From Neoarius graeffei (Eukaryota > Chordata > Actinopteri > Siluriformes > Ariidae), in contig NC_083582.1 in NCBI RefSeq assembly GCF_027579695.1, positions 31,200,964 to 31,264,963 of the forward strand: 64,000 nucleotides of DNA, in the 5' to 3' direction. Under the pieces are notes generated by a model. That model was not told where the DNA came from, ran no database searches, and saw nothing but the letters and a program-made list of their open reading frames with translations. The translations under genes were made by a program, and so were the position numbers. This document shows, piece after piece, positions 54,784 through 64,000 of the stretch (positions within the stretch are counted from its first letter, which is position 1; every line of letters begins with the position of its first letter).

Positions 54784-56381
54784 CAGTGCCTTGCAAAAGT
54801 ATTCATCCCCCTTGGTGTTTGTCCTGTTTTGTTGCATTACAAGCTGGAATTAAAATGGCTTTTTGGAGGGTTAGTGCCATTTGATTTACACAACATGCCT
54901 ACCACTCCAAAAGGTGCAAATTGTTTTTTTTTTTATTGTGACACAAACAATAATTAAGATGAAAAAACATAAATATGGAGTGTGCATAAGTATCCCCCAA
55001 AGAAGTCTATACATTATAGAGCCACCTTTTGCTACAATTCCAGTTGCAAGTCTCTTGGGGTATGTCTCTATTAGTTTAGCACATCTAGCCAGTGGGATTT
55101 TTGCCCATTCCTCAAGGCAAAACTGCTCCAACTCCTTCAAGTTAGATGGGTTGCGTTGGTGTACAGCAATCTTCAAGTTATGCCACAGATTCTCAATGGG
55201 ATTGAGGTCTGGGCTTTGATTAGGCCATTCCAAGACATTTAAATGTTTCCCTTTAAACCACTGCAGTGTAGCTTTAGCAGTATGTTTAGGGCCATTGTCC
55301 TGCTGGACCGTGACCCTTCGTCCCAGTCTGAAACCTGTGGCTGACTCAAACAGGTTTTCCTCCAGAATTGCCCTGTATTTAGTGCCAGCCATCTTTCCTT
55401 CAGTCCTGACCAGCTTTCCTCTCCCTGCAGATGAAATACATCCCCACAGCATGATGCTGCCACCACCATGCTTCACTGTAGGGATGGTGTTCTCAGGGTG
55501 TTGGGTTTGCACCACACATAGCATTTCCCATGATGGCCAAAAAGTTCAATTTTAATCTTATTTGACCAGAGAATCTTCTTCCATGTGTTTGAGGAGTCTG
55601 CCACATGCTGTTGGGCAAACTCCAAATGTGTTTTATTAAGCAATGACTTTTTTTCTGGCCACCCTTCCATAAAGCCCCACTGTGTGGCGTGTACAGCTTA
55701 AAGTAGTCCTATGGACAGATCTCCACTGTGAATCTTTGCAGCTCCTTCAGTGTTATCTTTGGTGTCTTTGTTGCATCTCTGATTAATGCCCTCCTTGCCC
55801 GGTCTGTGATTTTTGGTGGGCGGCCTTCTCTTGTCAGGTTTGTAGTGGTGCCATATTCTTTCCATTTTGCTATAATGGATTTAATGGTGCTCCCTGGGAT
55901 ATTCAAAAAGTTTGTGATATTTTTTTATAACCCAACCCTGATCTATACTTCTCCACAACTTTGTCTCTGACCTGTTTGGAGGCTCCTTGGTTTTCATGTT
56001 GCTTGCTTAATAGTGTTGCAGAGTCAGGGTCCTTCCAGAACAGGGTGATTTATACAGACATCATGTGACAGATCATGTGACACTTTGATTGCACACAGGT
56101 GGATCTTAATCAACTAATTATGCGACTTATGAAGTGAATTGTTTGGACCAGCTCTTATGTAGGGGTTTCATACGAAAGGGGGTGAATACTTATGCACACT
56201 CCAAATTTCTGTTTTTTCATCTTAATTATTGTGTTAGAATAATTTTTTTCACCTTTAAAGCGGTAGGCATGTTGTGTAAATCAAATGGCGCTAACCCTCC
56301 AAAAATCCATTTTTATTCCAGCTTGTAATGCAACAAAACAGGACAAACACCAAGGGGGATGAATACTTTTGCAAGGCATTG
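54784..56381 (-). mobile_element. Tc1 element copy B, reverse of copy A
   Basis: Termini CAGTGCCTTGCAAAAGTATT and inverse next to TA (54782-54783, 56382-56383). Without a SINE, it shows the undisturbed form of copy A. Confidence 0.93.
55010..55998 (-). pseudogene. Tc1 transposase pseudogene (copy B)
   Basis: The minus strand begins MKTKEPPNRSETKLW, then NIPGSTIKSIIAKWKEYGTT and REGRPPKITDRARR (hook). The catalytic regions read [18 protein letters not shown] (first Asp lost), [16 protein letters not shown] and SPDLNPIENLWHNLK. The gene changes frame around 55690 and 55500. The C-terminus reads KGGSIMY instead of KGGSTKY-stop. Confidence 0.88.
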
Positions 56382-56383
56382 TA

Positions 56384-57265
56384 CTTATGGTTTAAATCCA
56401 GATACAGTATTAGGACTACAGACAGGTTGTAGGATTGCAACCTATTTGTTGATCCCTGACGTGTTTAATAAGCGTCGAGATGTTTTATAGATCATTTATA
56501 ACAGTTTAAGATTATGCATTCAGTGTACTTTAAAGTACATGTAGACCCCCAAAATGCAAGTGCTCTTTAAAACCTTTCTCCAACGGTCTGATGAGGCAGT
56601 GTGCTTTTATTCCAGCTGAGTACTAAGAGCATTATTCAAATGTAGAGGTCATGACTTGAGTCAATTCGAGAGGTAAGAAAAAGAAGAGAGTTCAGAGAGG
56701 AAGTCTTTAAAAAAAGGTGTCAAGTGCTGAGACAGAAATAACTTGCCTTGTCACGCACTATTCTTGTTGACTCACTACTGAACAGCAGTATCTCAGTCCA
56801 TGACACTTGTAACATGGAGATATTCTCCAGTACATGCAGCATTCTGGCCTGCAGGCCTCATGATAAAGATGCTCTTACTGGGTCAGGCATAGAAATGATT
56901 GGAACAAAATATTGTCTCTTTTTTTTTTTTTTGGAAGTGTGCATTTTCCTTCCTCTAGATGATCACAACGTGTGGATTTTAAGTTTTTTTTTCTTTTGCG
57001 CAGTCATTTTGATGCTCCTGGACACTAAAATGCACACTTTCCTGCTCACTTTCTCTCTCAAAAAAGCCCGCCAACCTTTCTGACTCCACCATCTGTGCTC
57101 CTCTTCACAACAATTAAACTACATCTGTCTGCAGTCAGCAACGCAAGTATTGGTACGTCTTAAGAAACCTTCCCCCCCATGCAATAGGGGAAATTAATAA
57201 CTTTTTGTCCAGAAACCGAAAAAAAATACATCTCAAATTTAAAATTATGGAATTATCATAATTAT
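56384..57265. other. Intergenic sequence, no gene recognised
   Basis: Includes poly-T at 56921-56932. The 111-residue frame at 56748 shows no recognisable domain and is biased by T-runs. From about 57130 it resembles the decayed end of a Tc1-like element. Confidence 0.4.
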
Positions 57266-57275
57266 TGATGCTGCT

Positions 57276-57649
57276 GGGCGGCACGGTGGTGTAGTGGTTA
57301 GCGCTGTCGCCTCACAGCAAGAAGGTCCTGGGTTCGAGCCCCGTGGCCGGCGAGGGCCTTTCTGTGTGGAGTTTGCATGTTCTCCCCGTGTCCGCGTGGG
57401 TTTCCTCCGGGTGCTCCAGTTTCCCCCACAGTCCAAAGACATGCAGGTTAGGTTAACTGGCGACTCTAAATTGACCGTAGGTGTGAATGTGAGTGTGAAT
57501 GGTTGTCTGTGTCTATGTGTCAGCCCTGTGATGACCTGGCGACTTGTCCAGGGTGTACCCCGCCTTTCGCCCGTAGTCAGCTGGGATAGGCTCCAGCTTG
57601 CCTGCGACCCTGTAGAAGGATAAAGCGGCTAGAGATAATGAGATGAGAC
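57276..57649 (+). mobile_element. SINE family A, full length
   Basis: 10-bp duplication TGATGCTGCT at 57266-57275 and 57650-57659. Confidence 0.93.
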
Positions 57650-57659
57650 TGATGCTGCT

Positions 57660-57920
57660 AAGAATTTTTTGAAAACATTGAGTTCTAGCAATACTACACT
57701 TTGCAACAACAAAATCACAGTCTCTGGATCCAAACCCTACTGAAACCCTGAGAAGTAAGTTGACATGCACAAACCAAGGTGTACAAAGGATCTTAAAATG
57801 TTGTGCGTGGAAAAGTGGACCAAGTGGTCTTTTCTCCAACCATGTTAGATGTTACTGGAAGAGGCACAGGCCTTCTCATTTGCGGGGGTGCCAATAATTT
57901 TGAAACTAATGTTTTGCAAT
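57660..57920 (+). mobile_element. Decayed Tc1-like 3' remnant
   Basis: CTGGATCCAAACCCTACTGA recalls the third catalytic block (DPNPTET), and GGGGGTGCCAATAATTTTG is a common Tc1 terminus in fish. No frame survives. Confidence 0.5.
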
Positions 57921-58218
57921 AAAAACTGCACTTTTCAGAAATGCATTTACATTTAATTAAAGGAGAGGGGGAAACAGTATTCTCATACATTTACACACAA
58001 ACTGCATTTGAGAGAAAGGGTGTCAATTACTGAGTCAATTAAGTAACTTAACGCATTCCACATAAACAAGGTCAATCTATGGAACAGTGTCAGCTTGGGA
58101 AATTTTTTATTACAGAAAGGTTAAATCCATAATTTAATATAAAAACAGCTATGTTAAATTACAACATTCAGTGAACGCAAAAAAAAAAAATTCCAGAAAA
58201 AAAAACAGTGTCTTAGAC

Positions 58219-59699
58219 CAGGGGTTCCCAAACTTTTCCATGCCAAGGTCCCCCAAACAGCATTGGCTTCTGGCCGGGGACCCCCTTTGCAAACCCACAG
58301 ACAATGCTACAAAATATGTAAAGAAACAACTTTTAGAATGTTTTCTCTTACTTTTATTCAATATTCAATAATTGTTACGTTTGTTTAGCATAAGAATATT
58401 ATTAACTAACGTTTTCAACACAAATATTTTCGCACTGAACAATAAACTGTATAACCTCCTGTAGTACCTGATTCAACTCGTTACCCATCCTTTTTGCGAC
58501 CAGTGCCTTGCGATGGAGCATGCAGTGTGTGGCCACTACATGCGGGGCCTTCTGCTTAATGAGAGCGGTCACTCCACTGATCTTCCCGGTCATTGCCGCG
58601 GCTCCGTCCGAACACCCCCCCACACAACGGGTCCGGTCCAATCCGTTAGACTCGATGTAATCATCCAAAACTTGAAAAATGTCTTTCCCAGTAGTTCTTC
58701 TTTCAAGTGCTTTACAAAATAGTATTTCCTCCACAAATCTTTCCTGTGAAATAAATCTGATGTACACAAGCAGTTGGGCCTCATTGGATAAATCTGTGCT
58801 CTCATCCAGTTGAAGTGCGAAGTATTCGCTGGCTCTCACCTGCTCCAACAGCTGAGCAGATACGTCTTGAGCCATGTCACCAATCCGTCGGCTCACAATG
58901 TAATCAGAGAGTGGGACAGCATCGATTTTTTTTTGGCAGCATCCTCACCAAGCAATTCTCGGACAGTGACTTTGGTGGCTGGTAAAATCAAATCTTCTCC
59001 AATTGAGTGAGGTTTTTTAGCACGAGCAATGTGGTACGAGGCTAAAAATGATGCCTTCAGGGCCCGCTCGGGGACAGTAGCTTGCTGGGTGAATGCAGCA
59101 GATTGCCTGACCAAATGCTCTTCTTTGCATCTGAAGAAATCTACTGTTTTTTCGGCATCTGTCGGATGTTTTTGTACCAAGTGACGCTGAAGTTTCGAAG
59201 GTTTTAAGCACTCGTTTGACAGGGTCTCCAGACAGAGGACGCATTTCGGGCAATCACGGCCATTTTTCTGTATGGCTGTAAAGCCATACTTAATGTATGC
59301 TGCCTCATATTTTCGGATTTTAGTTGGCCAGGACTTCTTAGTTTTTTCGCAGCAGTGTCCTCCACAGCAGGGCTGTTGGTTTGTTCCTTCGGTCTCTTCT
59401 TCAAAAACCTGTCCATTTTGCGCTAGCAATACGCTAGCTTGAGGAGCAAAGCAGCTTGATAAATGGTGCAAACCGCAATGTCACAGGCAATCGGAGAGAT
59501 GAGCATGGCAAACAACGTTTCGAGATGTATTATTATTAATAATTATATTTTATAATAATGATTAAAAAACTAATTACAATATATTTAATAATAATTATTT
59601 TTAAAAAGTATACTTTTTTTCGCAATTTTTTTTATCGTCCCTCCAACTTTCTGAGGCCCTCCTAGCGCCCCCTGGCGGCCCTCACTTTGAAAACCACTG
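58219..59699 (-). mobile_element. hAT element, perfect 8-bp TSD TCTTAGAC
   Basis: TCTTAGAC occurs at 58211-58218 and 59700-59707. Termini CAGGGGTTCCCAAACTTT and the inverse of CAGTGGTTTTCAAAGTG. The transposase gene on the minus strand lacks its C-terminal half. Confidence 0.93.
58402..59416 (-). pseudogene. ZBED/SCAND3-type hAT transposase pseudogene
   Basis: Starts at 59416 with MDRFLKKRPKEQTN. After a frameshift near 59335 it continues KIRKYEAAYIKYGFTAI and a BED-like finger (CPKCVLC ... HLVQKH), then a helical region to about 58940. A run of nine T (58926-58934) marks a second frameshift into IVSRRIGDMAQDVSAQLLEQ, SEYFALQLDESTDLSNEAQL (first catalytic Asp region), and GGCSDGAAAMTGK...HCMLHRKAL. 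It stops at 58402, long before the C-terminal dimerisation domain. Related to host ZBED5/FAM200-type genes, but here a transposon relic. Confidence 0.88.
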
Positions 59700-59709
59700 T
59701 CTTAGACTA

Positions 59710-60132
59710 CATAAAAACAACAATTAATAAGGAATTTAAAAAAAAAAAAAAAAAACACCCAAAATTTTAGGATAACTTCATCACTTAAATAACTTATTAA
59801 AATGTAATTTCTTTTTTTTAAAGCATGGGAAATATAACAAAAGGGCTATATAAAATCTTTACATTTAAATATGTACCCAAAACCCAATGAGAAAATATTT
59901 TTATTTTAAAATATGACAAAAATAAATGATTTAAAAACAATTGTTAAAGGACTTTAACATCCAATCAGCTATTTATTACTGCAGCGTTGAAGTATAGATA
60001 TAAAAGTACTGTAAAATAATGTAGAATGATAATGTGATAAGGTCATACCACTCACCCTGACTTTATACACATACATTAACATTCAGACATCGAGTTAAAA
60101 GGAAAGACAAGTGCAACAAAATTAGTTTCCGT
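59710..60132. other. 3' region of the downstream gene, unassigned
   Basis: A candidate minus-strand AATAAA lies at 59972-59977, about 300 bases past the stop codon at 60275. No other feature. Confidence 0.4.
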
Positions 60133-60145
60133 ATCTTATTTTTAC

Positions 60146-60264
60146 CCTGCAATGACCTGGGGACTTGTCCAGGGTGTACCCCGCCTCTCGCCCATAGTCA
60201 GCTGGGATAGGCTCCAGCTTGCCTGCTACGCTGCACAGGATAAGCGGTTACGGAGAATGGATGG
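60146..60264 (+). mobile_element. SINE 3' fragment (GGATGG tail) beside a stop codon
   Basis: Only the 3' third of a family A relative, with (ATGG)n tail. ATCTTATTTTTAC at 60133-60145 and a one-base-longer copy at 60265-60278 are its target duplication; the right copy covers the stop codon of the adjacent gene. Confidence 0.85.
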
Positions 60265-60274
60265 ATCTTATTTT

Positions 60275-60642
60275 TTACCCCAAGTCGATCAGATTTCCCT
60301 CAGCCTGCGCCATCTTTTCCAGTCTCTTCTTCTGCCACTCGGCCACAAGTTTCCTCACTTCCTGTCCAAAGTGCTCGTGCAGTTCACAGAAGTCCTGCAA
60401 AGGCTCCACCCACTCCGTAATACACGGCGTGGGGTCGAGAGTGTGACGCTTGGGCCAAAGTTTAGGGGAACGTTTGGTAGCTTGCTTAAAGTTGGTGGGC
60501 AGGGCTTGTAGCGACTTGTTTTCATTCGGTGTGTAAAAGACCGAGGTCGAACCCGTGCCTTTGTGAGACTTCTGAAAATGGTGCAGCTTTTCCTTTGCTG
60601 ACATGCCGTCCACCGGGTCGACTCCAGCGTTTCTTGCTGCCT
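60275..60642 (-). CDS. Last coding exon of an unidentified gene
   Basis: Minus strand: a strong acceptor (cccttcttctag) at 60643, then an open frame of about 122 codons, AARNAGVDPVDGMSAKEKLH ... VFYTPNENKSLQALPTNFKQ ... CITEWVEPLQDFCELHEHFG ... VRKLVAEWQKKRLEKMAQAE ... LIDLG, and TAA at 60275-60277. The mixed, non-repetitive composition, helical lysine/glutamate-rich end and clean splice site argue for a real host exon rather than a transposon. I do not recognise the protein and assign no function. Its upstream exons should be at higher coordinates, possibly outside the window. A SINE fragment abuts the stop. Confidence 0.75.
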
Positions 60643-61612
60643 CTAGAAGAAGGGGAAAAAAAAAAAAAATGAAAAAAATGACAGTTTATGCTTGATGAAA
60701 AACTGAAATCCACAACATTGTTTATGATGTCACAGTTAGTCACACTGTATTAGCAGATCGCTAGTTCACCGCTTCCTTAGTCCTGTGGTGCTCATCCCTT
60801 TTGTGTCCAGCTGTGACTTGCATAATTTTACAACCCTCTCCCACTGGACTCGCCCTAATCACACTACAGCACCTACTGTACTGTACGTTCCTCAGATTTC
60901 TGTCTCCAGACCGCTGTTAGTAAATCCCATATTACCCTGGCAAGTGAAAAGACATTTTGGAACTTTCAGCATCAGTGAATTAATAATCTAAGAGGGTGTA
61001 TGTATATTTCTGACCCTGAGTGTTTAATTTTGCTTACAATACACAATGTAATCCTGCTTACAATCGAACAAACAGCCTGCACCAAAAACAAAAGTGGAGA
61101 TGGACGAACAGACACACACACACACTTTGTATAAATTTTTGTACAAACTTTGTTATAGATTATTTTATGACATCTACATTATCAAGTCAGTCTGAAAAGT
61201 GTCTCTTATGTAGGCCTGTCGCGATATTCGATATACCGACTTATCGTACGGTAAATGAAAATGAACTTGGTAATTTTTTTTTTACCGTGATTTTGGCATT
61301 TACCGTACGCGCTGTACATCTACATAGGGAAGCCGCCAGAATATTAGCTCGACCCATTGACTGAATAGAACACTGCGCTGTTTTCTGTCGTCTCACGCGG
61401 CTCTCTGCCAGAGGCGGGGCCTCCCAGCATGCAACAGTTATCCAGCCAGAGTATCCACTGAATGGGGAAAAGACAACATGGTGCTCCGTTGTACAGACCA
61501 TAGGTGTAGAATTGGGTATGGGCGTATCCCTACCGATATTTCTGATTGAAGAAAAAATTAAAAAGATCACGCTCCGTGCGCGGTACACAAATGGTTACTG
61601 TACAGTAGTGCT
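60643..61612. other. Intron or intergenic sequence, possible hAT end
   Basis: TAGGCCTGTCGCGATATTCG near 61211 resembles a hAT terminus, but no partner end was found. No exon recognised. Confidence 0.4.
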
Positions 61613-62969
61613 TGAAAGTTTGTGAACCCTTTAGAATTTTCTATATTTCTGCATAAATATGACCTAAAACATCATCAGATTTTCACACAAGTCCTAAAAG
61701 TAGATAAAGAGAACCCAGTTAAACAAATGAGACAAAAATATTATACTTGGTCATTTATTTATTGAGGAAAATGATCCAATATTACATATCTGTGAGTGGC
61801 AGAAGTATGTGAACCTTTGCTTTCAGTATCTGGTGTGACCCCCTTGTGCAGCAATAACTGAAACTAAATGTTTGCGGTAACTGTTGATCAGTCCTGCACA
61901 CCGGCTTGGAGGAATTTTAGCCCATTCCTCCGTACAGAACAGCTTCAACTCTGGGATGTTGGTGGGTTTCCTCACATGAACTGCTCGCTTCAGGTCCTTC
62001 CACAACATTTCGATTGGATTAAGGTCAGGACTTTGACTCGGCCATTCCAAAACATTAACTTTATTCTTCTTTAACCATTCTTTGGTAGAACGACTTGTGT
62101 GCTTATGGTCGTTATCTTGCTGCATGACCCACCTTCTCTTGAGATTCAGTTCATGGACAAATGTCCTGACATTTTCCTTTAGAATTCGCTGGTATAATTC
62201 AGAATTCATTGTTCCATCAATGATGGCAAGCCGTCCTGGCCCAGATGCAGCAAAACAGGCCCAAACCATGATACTACCACCACCATGTTTCACAGATGGG
62301 ATAAGGTTCTTATGCTGGAATGCAGTGTTTTCCTTTCTCCAAACAAAACGCTTCTCATTTAAACCAAAAAGTTCTATTTTGGTCTCATCCATCCACAAAA
62401 CATTCTTCCAATAGCCTTCTGGCTTGTCCACATGATCTTTAGCAAACTGCAGATGAACAGCAATGTTCTTTTTGGAGAGCAGTGGCTTTCTCCTTGCAAC
62501 CCTGCCATGCACACCATTGTTGTTCAGTGTTCTCCTGATGGTAGACTCATGAACATTAGCCAAATGTGAGAGAGGCCTTCAGTTGCTTAGAAGTTACCCT
62601 GGGGTCCTTTGTGACCTCACTGACTATTACACGCCTTGCTCTTGGAGTGATCTTTGTTGGTCGACCACTCCTGGGGAGGGTAACAAATGGTCCTGAATTT
62701 CCTCCATTTGTACACAGTCTGTCTGAATGTGGATTGGTGGAGTCCAAACTCTTTAGAGATGGTTTTGTAACCTTTTCCAGCCTGATGAGCATCAACAACG
62801 CTTTTTCTGAGGTCCTTAGAAATCTCCTTTGATCGTGCCGTGATACACTTTAACTGGGTTCTCTTTATCTACTTTTAGGACTTGTGTGAAAATCTGATGT
62901 TGTTTTAGGTCATATTTATGCAGAAATATAGACAATTCTAAAGGGTTCACAAACTTTCAAGCACCATTG
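61613..62969 (-). mobile_element. Tc1 element, sister of 32831-34416, internally shortened
   Basis: Termini CAGTAGTGCTTGAAAG and inverse, TA on both sides (61611-61612, 62970-62971). About 230 bp between the right terminus and the gene start are missing compared with the sister. Confidence 0.92.
61823..62841 (-). pseudogene. Tc1 transposase, catalytic part intact, start lost
   Basis: The expected start codon is ACG (62839-62841). The HTH half (EISKDLRKSVVDAHQAGKGY) is followed by frame changes near 62690 and 62560. From there a 246-codon frame is open: [12 protein letters not shown] (first Asp, about 62390), MQQDNDHKHTSRS (second Asp, with the usual DPKH changed to DHKH), SQSPDLNPIEMLWKDLKRAV (Glu, about 61990), ending GGHTRY-stop. 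All three catalytic residues remain, unlike in the sister at 33198. Confidence 0.9.
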
Positions 62970-62971
62970 TA

Positions 62972-64000
62972 GGTTTCCACTGGGTGAAACCACGCAAAAT
63001 TTGCTCATGAATATTCGCTCTGGGGGCGTGGTCATGAAAACAGCAAGCAAGTTCAGCTACCATGTCAATTAGCAAGTGCAGTTGCAGTGCAGTGACTGGC
63101 TGCTAGCTAGCAAACTGTCCTTGAGGACTGTAACGTTAGATTAGCTCGTAAAATTAATCAATCAATCAGTTAACAACAGTTCGTATTCAGTGTGTAAAAA
63201 CGACGGTATATGAATATGACTGTTTTCTAAGTTTGTGTGGCATGTAAATAACAATCCGACTTGATACTGACAACCGGTGTTCATTAAGGTCACAAAGACA
63301 TTATTAAATCACATCAAAACGTTGGCTAATATTGCACCTAGTCTTGCCTGTGAAGTGCCTGCGAACTTCAGCAGCCCGCAAACCCTTAATTTGAAGTGCT
63401 TCAGTTAAGACCTGGAAAGCCCTGACCAAGTTCGTGTAACATGACACATGTAAACAACAACCCGATGGTGATGTGGACATTAAAAAGTGTCTGGGCCATG
63501 AACAATCAAATAAAACATTTTCACGTAATAAGCATAACAGCCTCCGCCTTCTTGATCAGAAATTTTTGGTTCCTCCCGCCTCTCTTTTGAAAAAATCCCA
63601 GACATATGCTGAACTGATTGGTTTTCGAGGGGGTTCATTTGAAAACGGTGGCTAAAAACTTTTCTCTGTAGAACCCGGTCACTACCTCCTCTCCCTCCCC
63701 TCTCCGCTCTGGGCTCAAGAAGACAACAAAAGGACCATAATATAACAACAACCAATCAGAATTCAGATACACTCTGTTGCCAAGTGAAATTGTAACCTTT
63801 CAACATGTCAAAAAAGTTCTCGAGCCCTCGTCCTGTTTTACCGTTAGATCAATCACATATCAGCTTAAACTAGCATTCTAAAACTAGTTAAAGATCCTAC
63901 AGAAGAGAGCCCACTCCCCCTGCCAGCCTCATGGAACGCAGTGTTTAAGGCTCCGGATGTGTTTTACTTCCATTTATGAGGGAAAAGAACATACACCCTC
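62972..64000. other. Right edge, no gene recognised
   Basis: No exon with splice signals, RNA gene or clear repeat could be supported. It may be intron of the gene ending at 60275. Confidence 0.4.

Noticed and set aside
56748-57083. 111-residue plus-strand frame
   Set aside because: Poly-T driven hydrophobic stretches, no domain and no splice context.
63480-63755. 91-residue minus-strand frame as a host exon
   Set aside because: No acceptor or donor in phase and no similarity that I recognise; composition looks like random intron.

Overview
This is a gene-poor, transposon-rich stretch of a ray-finned fish nuclear genome. Three things point to a teleost: split vertebrate genes whose exons match fish/vertebrate proteins, many Tc1/mariner copies, and at least fifteen copies of one tRNA-derived SINE with the (ATGAG)n-type tail that I associate with catfish 'Mermaid'-type repeats. 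A siluriform is therefore plausible but not proven; no species call is made.

Three host genes are visible, all on the minus strand. (1) The 5' half of pgap3 (GPI phospholipase/remodelling factor, Per1-like) runs from a CpG-rich start near 20367 down to a 63-bp exon at 1306, and the rest lies beyond the left edge. (2) A complete mylpf gene (fast skeletal myosin regulatory light chain, 168 aa, six coding exons) spans 52957 to 43087, with a TATA box and muscle-type promoter motifs just upstream. (3) The last coding exon of a gene I do not recognise lies at 60275-60642 and ends in LIDLG-stop. A lone, well-formed first exon of a proteasome beta2-type gene (plus strand, 4282-4343) sits inside pgap3 intron 2 without visible following exons.

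The rest is layered mobile DNA. pgap3 introns (about 1.4-20.2 kb) hold SINEs, internally deleted Tc1, pogo, Harbinger and hAT elements, two full-length Tc1-type elements and one SINE broken into four pieces by three later insertions. 20.4-28.4 kb holds a tandem SINE pair, a young but internally deleted Gmr1-like LTR retrotransposon with perfect 5-bp target duplications, and a Penelope-like fragment split by two MITEs. 28.5-42.3 kb is a series of nested hAT, Tc1, THAP-type and TA-flanked elements. mylpf intron 2 (7.75 kb) carries two more Tc1 elements and a probable solo LTR. 53.3-63 kb carries two hAT elements with clean 8-bp target duplications and two further Tc1 copies.

I found no new multi-gene system such as an operon-like or defence cluster. 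The most informative novelties are structural: target-site duplications, empty sites and reading frames that let insertion order be read directly, a retrotransposon deletion at a shared Gln-Thr-Asp codon triplet, stray host and THAP exons, and SINEs placed right beside a splice site and a stop codon. Exon borders were set by hand from splice dinucleotides, reading frame and protein family memory; no alignment was run.
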